Part shown: piece after piece, positions 54,629 through 62,549 of the stretch
Layout: every line of letters starts with the position of its first letter
How positions within the stretch are numbered: the stretch's first letter is position 1
Assembly (NCBI RefSeq): GCF_000820025.1
Contig: NZ_CDBI01000091.1
Location: forward strand, 177,600-241,599
DNA: 64,000 nucleotides
Direction of reading: 5' to 3'
Source of the DNA: Aeromonas popoffii
GTDB taxonomy: Bacteria; Pseudomonadota; Gammaproteobacteria; Enterobacterales; Aeromonadaceae
Notes under the pieces: generated by a model
Seen by the model: the letters and a program-made list of their open reading frames with translations, nothing else
Told to the model about the DNA's origin: nothing
The model's database searches: none
Position numbers and translations under genes: made by a program

Positions 54629-54634
54629 TATAAT
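54629..54634 (+). promoter_or_regulatory. Candidate -10 of the prfC promoter
   Basis: A perfect TATAAT lies 234 bases before the prfC ATG. No good -35 at the right spacing. If used it would give a long 5' leader (about 54641-54867) without an obvious ORF. Confidence 0.4.
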
Positions 54635-54867
54635 GTCGCGCAATTTTGCTTTGACTCAGGCGAGAAGACCCATGTAATGCAACCAGCCTCCCCTGTTCCA
54701 CCCGGTTGACCTCGATGTCAGCCCGCGTGGCGTTAGTTGCTTGCAGTCCTGTGTATGCCGGCGGGCTCGATGCTGCATACATGCAAATGTGCCGTGAGTC
54801 GAATGCGGCATCCCGGATGTATTCCCACGGTGGCAAATGCCATCGCTCAATAGAAGAACGTTGAATT
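54635..54867 (+). other. Long leader/intergenic stretch before prfC
   Basis: About 230 bases without a supported gene. The plus strand contains an ATG at 54672 followed quickly by a stop. No riboswitch consensus recognised. Confidence 0.4.
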
Positions 54868-56454
54868 ATGTCAGCTGAATTTCTGAGTGAAGTCTCCAAG
54901 AGACGCACTTTTGCGATCATCTCGCACCCGGATGCGGGTAAAACCACCATCACCGAAAAAGTCCTGCTGTTCGGACAGGCCATTCAGCGCGCCGGTACCG
55001 TCAAGGGCCGTGGCTCAGGCCAGCACGCCAAATCCGACTGGATGGAGATGGAGAAGCAGCGCGGTATCTCCATCACCACCTCAGTGATGCAGTTCCCCTA
55101 CTCCAACTGCCTGGTCAACCTGCTCGATACCCCGGGTCACGAGGACTTCTCCGAAGATACCTACCGTACTCTCACCGCCGTGGATTGCTGCCTGATGGTC
55201 ATTGACGCCGCCAAGGGTGTTGAAGACCGGACCCGCAAGCTGATGGAAGTGACCCGGCTGCGTGACACCCCGATCCTTACCTTCATGAACAAGATGGACC
55301 GCGAAGTACGCGACCCGATGGAAGTGATGGACGAGGTAGAACGCGAGCTGAAGATCATGTGCGCCCCCATTACCTGGCCGATCAGCTGTGGTAAATCCTT
55401 CAAGGGTGTCTATCACCTCTACAAGGACGAGACCTATCTGTATCAGACTGGTCAGGGCCACACTATTCAGGAGAAGCGGGTAGTCAAGGGGCTGCATAAC
55501 CCCGAGCTGGACGCCGCCATCGGCGAAGACCTTGCCGCCCAGTTGCGTGGCGAACTGGAGCTGGTGCAGGGCGCCTCTCCCGAGTTCGATCACGAGGCCT
55601 TTATCGCCGGCGACATGACCCCGGTCTTCTTCGGTACTGCGCTCGGTAACTTCGGCGTCGACCACATGCTGGATGGACTGACCGACTGGGCCCCTGCACC
55701 TATGCCGCGCAAGGCCGAGAGCCGTCTGGTTGAGGCGACCGAGGAGAAATTCTCCGGCTTCGTGTTCAAGATCCAGGCAAACATGGATCCGAAACACCGC
55801 GACCGTATCGCCTTCATGCGCATAGTGTCAGGCACCTACGCCAAGGGCATGAAGATGCGCCATGTGCGTATCGGCAAGGATGTGAACATCTCCGATGCCG
55901 TGACCTTTATGGCCGGTGATCGCGAGCAGGCTGTTGAAGCCTGTGCCGGTGACATCATAGGTCTGCACAACCACGGCACCATCCAGATCGGTGACACCTT
56001 CACTCAGGGTGAAGATCTCAAGTTCACCGGTATCCCGAACTTCGCCCCCGAGCTGTTCCGCCGCATTCGCCTGCGCGATCCGCTCAAGCAGAAGCAGCTG
56101 CTCAAGGGGCTGGTTCAGCTCTCCGAAGAGGGGGCGGTGCAGGTGTTCCGTCCGCTCATCAGTAACGATCTGATCGTTGGCGCGGTCGGTGTGCTGCAGT
56201 TTGACGTGGTGGTGTCGCGTCTGAAGAGCGAGTACAACGTCGAAGCTATTTACGAAGCCGTCAACGTCTCCACCGCCCGCTGGGTGGAAGGGACGGACGT
56301 CAAGAAGTTCGAGGAGTTCAAGCGCAAGAACGAGCTGAACCTGGCGCTGGATGGCGGTGACAACCTCACCTACATAGCCCCGACCATGGTCAACCTGCGT
56401 CTGTCTCAGGAGCGTCACCCGGACGTTCACTTCCGCCAGACTCGCGAGCACTGA
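54868..56454 (+). CDS. prfC: Peptide chain release factor 3
   Basis: 528-residue translational GTPase that removes RF1/RF2 from the ribosome. G1 [21 protein letters not shown]2 region [12 protein letters not shown]3 [19 protein letters not shown]4 MNKMDRE, and the RF3-specific C-terminal part ([31 protein letters not shown]). Length equals E. coli RF3. A strong terminator follows 31 bases after the stop. Confidence 0.98.
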   Translation: MSAEFLSEVSKRRTFAIISHPDAGKTTITEKVLLFGQAIQRAGTVKGRGSGQHAKSDWMEMEKQRGISITTSVMQFPYSNCLVNLLDTPGHEDFSEDTYRTLTAVDCCLMVIDAAKGVEDRTRKLMEVTRLRDTPILTFMNKMDREVRDPMEVMDEVERELKIMCAPITWPISCGKSFKGVYHLYKDETYLYQTGQGHTIQEKRVVKGLHNPELDAAIGEDLAAQLRGELELVQGASPEFDHEAFIAGDMTPVFFGTALGNFGVDHMLDGLTDWAPAPMPRKAESRLVEATEEKFSGFVFKIQANMDPKHRDRIAFMRIVSGTYAKGMKMRHVRIGKDVNISDAVTFMAGDREQAVEACAGDIIGLHNHGTIQIGDTFTQGEDLKFTGIPNFAPELFRRIRLRDPLKQKQLLKGLVQLSEEGAVQVFRPLISNDLIVGAVGVLQFDVVVSRLKSEYNVEAIYEAVNVSTARWVEGTDVKKFEEFKRKNELNLALDGGDNLTYIAPTMVNLRLSQERHPDVHFRQTREH

Positions 56455-56484
56455 TAACGGCCTGCTGGCCTGTCGGTTGACGAT

Positions 56485-56517
56485 AAAAGAGACCCCGCTT
56501 CGGCGGGGTCTCTTTTT
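56485..56517 (+). terminator. Rho-independent terminator after prfC
   Basis: AAAAGAGACCCCGC / GCGGGGTCTCTTTT with a short TTCG-type loop (cttcgg) and a T5 end. Confidence 0.95.
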
Positions 56518-56632
56518 ACATGGTCATCATTCCCTTCCTGATCACAATATCCCATTGTTTTTCCATACGAAACCAACATAGGATTTCTCTTCGTCATGAA
56601 TATTTCGGAAAGAGCAGCAATAAGGACATAGC

Positions 56633-57076
56633 ATGCACATTCTCCAAGCCACCCCTGCCAATCTTGAAGAAACCAGTCAGTTGTTTGATGCCTACCGCCA
56701 GTTTTATGGGCAGGATCCGGATCATGGTGCCGCGACCGGCTTCATTGCCGAGCGCCTCACCGCCGCCGATTCGGTCATCTTTCTTGCTCGCAATGAGATG
56801 GGGAAAAGCATCGGTTTTACCCAGCTTTATCCCGCATTCTCTTCCGTTGCAATGAAGCGGATGTGGTATCTCAACGATCTCTATGTTGTCGAGTCGGCCC
56901 GTCAGCAGGGAGTGGCGAGGGCCCTGCTAAAACGGGTAGCAAGCTTTGCCAAAGAGACAGATGCGCTGACCGTAAAGCTGGCCACGGGCATATCTAATCA
57001 TCCCGCTAAATTACTCTATGAATCAGAGGGGTATCAAAAGATCACTGCCTTTGACCACTACGCCCAACGGGTTTAG
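56633..57076 (+). CDS. GNAT-family N-acetyltransferase
   Basis: 147 residues with AAGGA 8 bases upstream. MHILQATPANLEETSQLFDA, YRQFYGQ, KRMWYLNDLYVVESARQQGV (acetyl-CoA-binding region QQGVARAL) and KLATGISNHPAKLLYESEGY are typical of a common small GNAT group. Substrate unknown. Single gene with its own upstream region, converging on the MarR-GNAT gene. Confidence 0.85.
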   Translation: MHILQATPANLEETSQLFDAYRQFYGQDPDHGAATGFIAERLTAADSVIFLARNEMGKSIGFTQLYPAFSSVAMKRMWYLNDLYVVESARQQGVARALLKRVASFAKETDALTVKLATGISNHPAKLLYESEGYQKITAFDHYAQRV

Positions 57077-57079
57077 GTG

Positions 57080-57100
57080 CTTCTCCCCTGGCGGGAGAAG
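57080..57100. repeat. REP-like short palindrome, copy 1
   Basis: CTTCTCCC ctggc GGGAGAAG between two convergent genes. The same palindrome recurs at 59992 with a slightly different loop. Confidence 0.6.
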
Positions 57101-57123
57101 GTCTAAGAAGGAGGCGACCGCCG

Positions 57124-58035
57124 CTACAGTGCCTTGGCCATACAGATCTCGCAATCCCCGTGGCCGGTGCGGCCGAGCGGCCCCGGCAGGTGCGCGAAGC
57201 CGAGGGATTCGTAGAGTGTGGTCGCCTCGCGCAATACCTCGGTGGTTTCCAGATAGCAGCGCTGGTAACCCAGGGTTCTCGCCTCGTCCAGTGCCTGCAA
57301 CACCAGTCGCCGTCCCAGCCCCAGCCCGCGTAGGGAAGGCATGAAGTACATCTTCTGCAGTTCGCAGACCTGATCCTCTTCCCCCCCCAGCGGCGCGATA
57401 CCGCCACCGCCCAGAATGGTGCCATCGGGCCCTTCGATCACCCAGTAGCGGCTCTTCTCCCCTTGGTAGGTCTCGTGCAGCCGATCGAGGTCAGGGTCGG
57501 CCACGCCATAGCCCTTGTCGGCGGTGAGGCCGTATTCGGCGGAGACGGCGCGCACCACGTTGGCGATATGGGGGTTGTCGGCGGCGGTGATGGGACGGAT
57601 GCGGTAGCCCTGCTGACGGCGGGTGCGGGAGAGGGCGCTGCGGTAGAGGTGCAGGCCGGCCCACAGCTGCTCGCGTTCGCTCAGGGTGAGCTGGGCCAGG
57701 GTCTCTTCCATGGCGTTGTCCATCTCCTGGTGCAGGTCCCGCAGCTGGGCCTGGCCGGCGATAGTGAGGCGCGCCTCCTTGCTGCGTCCGTCAGAGGGGT
57801 GGGGGTGCCAGCTGATGAGCTCGCGCTCGGCGAGTCGCGCCAGCGGACGGCTGGCGTTGGATTTGTCGATGCGCAGCCGCTCTGCCAGCTGCTGGTTGGT
57901 GGCGGGGCCGCTCTCCAGCTCGATCAGCAGATGGGCTTCGAGCGGGGTCAACGCCAGCTCGCCGCACTGCTGGGAGAGCATGCCGAGTTCGCGCACCAGA
58001 TCGCGCGACAGGGCGCGCAGGGGACGGGGATCCAT
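57124..58035 (-). CDS. MarR-GNAT fusion protein
   Basis: 303 residues. N-terminal MarR winged helix ([58 protein letters not shown]), then from about 145 a GNAT domain ([60 protein letters not shown]). Such fusions are known regulators/acetyltransferases in several bacteria. The start is [17 protein letters not shown] at 58035; a longer in-frame stretch upstream spans the operator and is rejected. Two palindromes upstream suggest autoregulation. Confidence 0.88.
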   Translation of the reverse strand: MDPRPLRALSRDLVRELGMLSQQCGELALTPLEAHLLIELESGPATNQQLAERLRIDKSNASRPLARLAERELISWHPHPSDGRSKEARLTIAGQAQLRDLHQEMDNAMEETLAQLTLSEREQLWAGLHLYRSALSRTRRQQGYRIRPITAADNPHIANVVRAVSAEYGLTADKGYGVADPDLDRLHETYQGEKSRYWVIEGPDGTILGGGGIAPLGGEEDQVCELQKMYFMPSLRGLGLGRRLVLQALDEARTLGYQRCYLETTEVLREATTLYESLGFAHLPGPLGRTGHGDCEICMAKAL

Positions 58036-58053
58036 ATCAGGGTTTCCTATTTG

Positions 58054-58086
58054 GTTGTCATTGACAACTAAAATAACCAATTGGTT
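58054..58086. promoter_or_regulatory. Paired palindromic operators before the MarR-GNAT gene
   Basis: GTTGTCA-T-TGACAAC at 58054-58068 and AACCAATTGGTT at 58075-58086, sharing the half-site ggTTGT. They lie 19-51 bases upstream of the MarR-GNAT start, a natural site for autoregulation by its MarR domain. Confidence 0.65.
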
Positions 58087-58176
58087 GTAATGCGCAACCT
58101 TTTTTTTGCACATAAAAAAGGGGCCCAAAAGGCCCCAAACAATGCGTTGGATAACCAGAATGCAGGGTTGGCCTGC

Positions 58177-59214
58177 TTACACCAGCTCTGCCAGCATGGC
58201 GTCGGCATAGGGGGTCAGTACCTCGCCCTTCTGCACTTTGGCGAGGTAGTCCGGGTTGGCGATCAGCGGGCGGCCGATGGCGACGAGATCGAAGCGGTTG
58301 GCCTTGATGGCATCCAGGGCAGTGTCGGCGTTGTAGTTGCCGACGCCCACCAGATGACCGTCGTAGTGGGCGCGCAGGTAGTCGGAGGCGTGACCATCCA
58401 GATAGTCGAAGGTGAGGCTGTCATCGAAGATGCCCAGGTGTACATAGGCCAGAGCACGCTGGTTCAGCTCGGCCAGCAGATAATCGAACACGGCGCGATC
58501 CCGCTGGTCACCCTCAAGGTGCACATAGGCACCGGGGGAGAGGCGCAGGCCCACCCGCTCGGATCCGATGCGGGCGTTGACCGCATCCACGACCTCCAGT
58601 GCGAAACGGCTCATCTTCTCCGGGCTGCCACCGTAATTGTCGGTGCGCAGGTTGGTGGTGTGATGCAGGAACTGGTCGATGAGGTAGCCGTTGGCGCCGT
58701 GGATCTCCACCCCATCGAAGCCCGCCTCGATGGCGTTGGCGGCGGCCTGGGCATAATCCTCGGCCAGCTGGCCTATCTCGGCCACTGTCAGGGAACGGGG
58801 CACCTGATACTCCAGCTCGCGCATGCGCGGTACTGTGCCCTTATGGGCGACGGCGGACGGTGCCAGCACCTCACCATGGTGGAAGAAGGGGTGGGAGAGG
58901 CGACCCACGTGCCACAGCTGGGCGAAGATCTTGCCGCCCTTGGCGTGCACGGCGCGGGTGACGTTTTTCCAGCCTGCGATCTGCTCCGGGCTGTAGATCC
59001 CAGGGGTATTGGGATAGCCCTGGCCGTCGGGACGAATGATGGTCGCTTCGGAGATGATGAGGCCGATATCGGCACGCCGGGCGTAATAGGCGGCCATCTG
59101 CTCGGTGGGCACCAGGCCCGGGCCTGCCATGCAACGGGTGAGGGGGGCCATCATGAAGCGATTTGCGAGCGTGAGGGTGTCGTTGAGGCGATAGGCTTGA
59201 AACAGGGTATTCAT
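58177..59214 (-). CDS. Old yellow enzyme family NADH:flavin oxidoreductase (NemA-like)
   Basis: 345-residue FMN enzyme. LANRFMMAPLTRCMAGPGLV, AQLWHVGRLSHPFFHHGEV, AGFDGVEIHGANGYLIDQFL and TNLRTDNYGGSPEKMSRFAL are OYE signatures, including the substrate-binding His-Gly-Ala-Asn. It reduces activated alkenes, quinones, N-ethylmaleimide or nitro compounds. The start MNTLFQAYRL at 59214 has AGGA upstream. Divergent from a TetR gene with two operator copies in between, the nemRA-type layout. Confidence 0.92.
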   Translation of the reverse strand: MNTLFQAYRLNDTLTLANRFMMAPLTRCMAGPGLVPTEQMAAYYARRADIGLIISEATIIRPDGQGYPNTPGIYSPEQIAGWKNVTRAVHAKGGKIFAQLWHVGRLSHPFFHHGEVLAPSAVAHKGTVPRMRELEYQVPRSLTVAEIGQLAEDYAQAAANAIEAGFDGVEIHGANGYLIDQFLHHTTNLRTDNYGGSPEKMSRFALEVVDAVNARIGSERVGLRLSPGAYVHLEGDQRDRAVFDYLLAELNQRALAYVHLGIFDDSLTFDYLDGHASDYLRAHYDGHLVGVGNYNADTALDAIKANRFDLVAIGRPLIANPDYLAKVQKGEVLTPYADAMLAELV

Positions 59215-59238
59215 GAGCGTCGTCCTGAGGGAGTGATT

Positions 59239-59302
59239 CTTGAACGAGCATTCAAGACGTTTTTTGTTTTGTGTGCAAGTCTTTTTTGAACAAGCATTCA
59301 AG
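59239..59302. promoter_or_regulatory. Two copies of a TetR-type operator in the nemA/tetR intergenic region
   Basis: CTTGAA-CGAGCA-TTCAAG at 59239-59256 and TTGAA-CAAGCA-TTCAA in 59286-59301. Two near-identical inverted repeats 46 bases apart between the divergent starts 59214 and 59402. Confidence 0.8.
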
Positions 59303-59401
59303 ATGGGTTGGTCTTGCCTGCCCGCTGGGGTAAACTTGCCGCCCTTTTTGTTTCCCTCTCATCGGCTCTGCGCCGGTGATCGCTTGTTCAACGGAGAAAC
59401 C

Positions 59402-59968
59402 ATGCGCAGCGCCGAGTTCAACCGGGACGACGTCTTGCGAAATGCCATGGAGGCATTTCGGGCCAAGGGTTACGCCAAGACCACCATGCAGGAGCTGGTG
59501 GCGGCGACCGGGTTGCATCCGGGCAGCCTCTACGCGGCGTTTGGCAACAAACGCGGCCTGCTGCTGGCGGCGGTCGATCACTATGTGCAGGAAAAAAGCG
59601 CGCTGCGCCGTGGCTTCTTTGCCGGCCAGAGCCCGCTGGCGGGGATACAGGCCTACCTCAGCCAGATAGTGAACGATGCCCTGTGTGGCACCTGTCTGGT
59701 GACGCGCACCCTGATGGAGCTGGCGGAGCAGGACGAAGAGCTGCACCTGCGCCTCAAGGCTATCTATGCCGAGCTGGAGGCCGATCTGGCGCAGCTCCTG
59801 AATCTTGCCCGGCAGCGCGGGGAGTTGATGGCCGACCGCGACATCCCGACCCTGACCGCCTTCCTGCTGATCAACATTCAGGGCCTGGTCACTTTCGCCC
59901 AGTGCCGCCCCGACCGTGCCCTGCTCGATGGCGTCGTCACCCAGCTGATGACGGCCCTGCGGGCATAA
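59402..59968 (+). CDS. TetR-family repressor (NemR-like)
   Basis: 188 residues. The N-terminal TetR helix-turn-helix includes RNAMEAFRAKGYAKTTMQEL and GLHPGSLYAAFGNKRGLLLA. The C-terminal domain has a conserved cysteine pair region NDALCGTCLVTRTLMELAEQ, as in the electrophile-sensing repressors near OYE genes. The ATG at 59402 directly follows GGAGAAACC. Upstream in-frame codons would run through the operators. Probably represses itself and the divergent OYE gene. Confidence 0.88.
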   Translation: MRSAEFNRDDVLRNAMEAFRAKGYAKTTMQELVAATGLHPGSLYAAFGNKRGLLLAAVDHYVQEKSALRRGFFAGQSPLAGIQAYLSQIVNDALCGTCLVTRTLMELAEQDEELHLRLKAIYAELEADLAQLLNLARQRGELMADRDIPTLTAFLLINIQGLVTFAQCRPDRALLDGVVTQLMTALRA

Positions 59969-59991
59969 GCCAGCCGCTGGGTTGTTTGCAT

Positions 59992-60014
59992 CCTTCTCCC
60001 CTCGCGGGAGAAGG
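59992..60014. repeat. REP-like short palindrome, copy 2
   Basis: CCTTCTCCC ctcgc GGGAGAAGG, the same palindrome as at 57080, directly followed by a run of G. Confidence 0.6.
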
Positions 60015-60078
60015 GGGGGGGATGAGGGGCGCTACCCTTCCCTTTGGCTTACCCGATCCCATCCGAGGGGGAGCCTGT

Positions 60079-60171
60079 CTATCTCGGGCTCACCAGCTCC
60101 TTCATCACATCTTTCAGCCACACCAGCACGGGCTGTTGGGCATGCCGATGGGGCTGCCAGACGCAGCAGTG
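60079..60171 (-). repeat. Degenerate tandem copy of the lysR 3' end
   Basis: Read on the minus strand this encodes CVWQPHRHAQQPVLVWLKDV then MKELVSPR and a TAG. The true end of the adjacent LysR protein reads CVWHPVHAQQPALVWLKDLM then KELVGPR. By hand alignment 22 of 27 residues are the same with one insertion. The copy begins right where the LysR stop codon ends, so it is a tandem duplicate of the last 90 bases. Confidence 0.85.
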
Positions 60172-61125
60172 TCACCTCGGCCCCACCAGCTCTTTCATCA
60201 AATCTTTGAGCCACACCAGTGCGGGCTGTTGCGCGTGAACGGGATGCCAGACGCAGTTGAGGTGGTAGTCGGGCACATCCGCAGGCAAGGGCAGGCTTTT
60301 GAGCGGCCAGTGGTTGGCGAGCAGATCGGCCACCATGCTGGGCAGCACCAGCAGGTGGTCGCTTTGGCTGACGATGGCGGCGGCGGACATATAACTCTGG
60401 CTGTTGACCGAGATGGTGCGGCCGTGGCCGAGGCCCTGCAAATAGCGGTCCAGGCTCGCCTCCGAGGTGCCAAGGGGCGAGTGGAACACATGGGGCATGG
60501 CGATAAGCTGCTGCAGAGTGATGCGCTCCAGCCACTGGGAGGGGTCATCCTCGGCCCCGGCGGGGGCCGACTTGGCAATCGGCAGATCGGCGCGCACCAG
60601 CCCGGCCAGCGGCTCGGTCAGCCAGGTCTCCTTGCCCAGATACCCCGGCACCTGCATGTATTCGTCAAAGCCCAGCACCAGATCGATTTCGCCGCTCGCC
60701 AGCTCCGCCTCCGGCAAGGTATCGCGCAGGATGCGGATCTCGATGGTGACCCCCGGCGCCAGCCCCTTGAGACGCTGAATGAGGGGCGGGATCAGCACGC
60801 ACTCCACGTAATCCGTGGTGCAGAGCACGAAGCGCCGTTTGGACTGGATCGGTTCGAACACCTCCTCATCGGAGAGCTGCTGCTCCAGCAGTCGCAGTGC
60901 CTGCTGCACCCCCAGATGCAGCCGCTGGGCGCGCGGGGTGGGCAGCATCCCCTGCGGGGTACGCACCAGCAGCGGATCGCCGAAGAAGGTGCGCAGCCGA
61001 CCGAGGGCGTGGCTCATGGCGGGCTGGCTGATAAAAAGTGTCTCGGCGGCGCGGGTGACGCTGCCTTGTGCCATCAGGGCGTCAAAGGCGAGCAGCAGAT
61101 TGAGGTCGAGCTGGTGTAGTTTCAT
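60172..61125 (-). CDS. LysR-family transcriptional regulator
   Basis: 317 residues from the ATG at 61125. N-terminal HTH: LHQLDLNLLLAFDALMAQGS, VTRAAETLFISQPAMSHALG, RLRTFFGDPLLVRTPQGMLP. C-terminal periplasmic-binding-like sensor domain from about 90. The MSHALGRLR/DPLL start groups it with NodD/SyrM-like LysR proteins. It is divergent from agmatine deiminase with an inverted repeat between, so control of agmatine use is plausible but unproven. Its 3' end is duplicated downstream. Confidence 0.9.
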   Translation of the reverse strand: MKLHQLDLNLLLAFDALMAQGSVTRAAETLFISQPAMSHALGRLRTFFGDPLLVRTPQGMLPTPRAQRLHLGVQQALRLLEQQLSDEEVFEPIQSKRRFVLCTTDYVECVLIPPLIQRLKGLAPGVTIEIRILRDTLPEAELASGEIDLVLGFDEYMQVPGYLGKETWLTEPLAGLVRADLPIAKSAPAGAEDDPSQWLERITLQQLIAMPHVFHSPLGTSEASLDRYLQGLGHGRTISVNSQSYMSAAAIVSQSDHLLVLPSMVADLLANHWPLKSLPLPADVPDYHLNCVWHPVHAQQPALVWLKDLMKELVGPR

Positions 61126-61155
61126 GGTGGGGTCATTGGCAGTGTTTATGGGACA

Positions 61156-61179
61156 ATCCATCCTATTCATTTGATGGAT
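61156..61179. promoter_or_regulatory. Inverted repeat in the lysR/aguA divergent region
   Basis: ATCCATC-N10-GATGGAT, a perfect 7-base inverted repeat 31 bases from the lysR start. A good candidate LysR operator. Confidence 0.6.
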
Positions 61180-61327
61180 GGGTGCGCAACTTCTTACACT
61201 GCGGGCCACGCTTATTTTTTCCAGGGGGCGCCCGTTCGGCACGCTGCCGGGGTGGGGCCCGCCCGTTTTCCCTCTTACCGGCCCTGTGAGGCGTGCATCG
61301 CCATCACAGGCCCGCAAGGATATTGCG

Positions 61328-62425
61328 ATGAGCATCAAGACGATCAACTCCACCCCAGTTGCCGACGGCTTCACCATGCCCGCCGAGTGGGCGCACCAGC
61401 AGGCCGTCTGGATGATCTGGCCGTTTCGCCCTGACAACTGGCGTGAGGCCGGTCGCTTCGCGCAAGCCACCTTCGCCAAGGTGGCGGATGCCATCGGGCA
61501 AGCCACCCCGGTCTTTATGGGGGTGCCAGCGCAGTTTATGGCGCAGGCCCGCACCATCATGCCCGCCCACGTGACCCTGGTCGAAATGAACAGCGATGAC
61601 TGCTGGGCCCGCGATACAGGCCCCACCATAGTCACCAACGCCGCAGGCGAGTGCCGTGGGGTGGATTGGGGCTTCAACGCCTGGGGCGGCCACAAGGGTG
61701 GTCTCTACTACCCCTGGGATCAGGACGAAAAAGTGGCGGCCCAGATGCTGGCCCAGCACGGCATGGCGCGTTACGACGCGCCGCTCATTCTGGAAGGGGG
61801 CTCCATCCACGTCGATGGCGAAGGCACCTGTCTGACCAGCGCCGAGTGCCTGCTCAACGAAAACCGCAACCCGCACCTGAGCAAAGTGCAGATCGAAGCC
61901 CACCTGCGCGACTATCTGGGCGTGAAGAGCTTTATCTGGCTGGACGAAGGCGTCTATATGGACGAAACCGACGGCCACATCGACAACATGTGCTGCTTCG
62001 TGCGTCCGGGTGAAGTGGCCCTGCACTGGACTGACGATGAGAACGATCCCCAGTACGCCCGTTCCGTGGCCGCCCTCAAGGTGCTGGAAGCAGCGGTCGA
62101 TGCCAAGGGTCGCAAGCTGAAAGTGTGGAAGCTGCCCCAGCCGGGCCCGCTCTACTGCACCGAGGAAGAGTCCGCAGGCGTCGAGAGCGGCAGCGGTGTA
62201 CCGCGCGAAGCAGAAGGTCGTCTGGCCGGTTCCTATGTGAACTTCCTCATCACCAATGATCACATCGTCTACCCGCTGCTGGATGCCGCCACCGATGGCG
62301 AAGCCCAGCGCATGCTGGAAGAGATCTTCCCCGAGCACACAGTGATCGGCGTACCGGCTCGCGAGATCCTGCTGGGCGGTGGCAATATCCACTGCATTAC
62401 CCAGCAGATCCCTTCAGGTCAGTAA
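61328..62425 (+). CDS. aguA: Agmatine deiminase
   Basis: 365-residue enzyme of the guanidino-group modifying (peptidylarginine deiminase-like) superfamily, converting agmatine to N-carbamoylputrescine and ammonia. [66 protein letters not shown] and the catalytic cysteine C356 in [15 protein letters not shown] are all present. The start at 61328 has AAGGA upstream. Upstream in-frame sequence is rejected. An amidase gene, not a recognisable aguB, follows after 124 bases. Confidence 0.96.
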   Translation: MSIKTINSTPVADGFTMPAEWAHQQAVWMIWPFRPDNWREAGRFAQATFAKVADAIGQATPVFMGVPAQFMAQARTIMPAHVTLVEMNSDDCWARDTGPTIVTNAAGECRGVDWGFNAWGGHKGGLYYPWDQDEKVAAQMLAQHGMARYDAPLILEGGSIHVDGEGTCLTSAECLLNENRNPHLSKVQIEAHLRDYLGVKSFIWLDEGVYMDETDGHIDNMCCFVRPGEVALHWTDDENDPQYARSVAALKVLEAAVDAKGRKLKVWKLPQPGPLYCTEEESAGVESGSGVPREAEGRLAGSYVNFLITNDHIVYPLLDAATDGEAQRMLEEIFPEHTVIGVPAREILLGGGNIHCITQQIPSGQ

Positions 62426-62445
62426 GCCAGCCGAAGTTAGTATTC

Positions 62446-62468
62446 AAAACCCCACACTGTGGGGTTTT
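62446..62468 (+). terminator. Terminator-like hairpin after aguA
   Basis: AAAACCCCACA / TGTGGGGTTTT stem with a tiny loop, ending in T4, 20 bases after the stop. It may separate or attenuate transcription into the amidase gene. Confidence 0.75.
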
Positions 62469-62549
62469 ATCTCTTGATGGTGTGATGGTCGCAGGCGCTG
62501 ATGCGGCGATCATCATGACAAACAGTCACCCTTTTACAGGAGATCCAGA

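Noticed and set aside
60013..60021. G9 run after the second REP-like palindrome as a phase-variation tract
   Set aside because: It is intergenic and not placed in a promoter spacer or coding frame that I can identify.
59683..61119. 478-codon plus-strand frame across tetR, the lysR repeat and lysR
   Set aside because: Overlaps two well-supported genes in other frames and its protein resembles no family.
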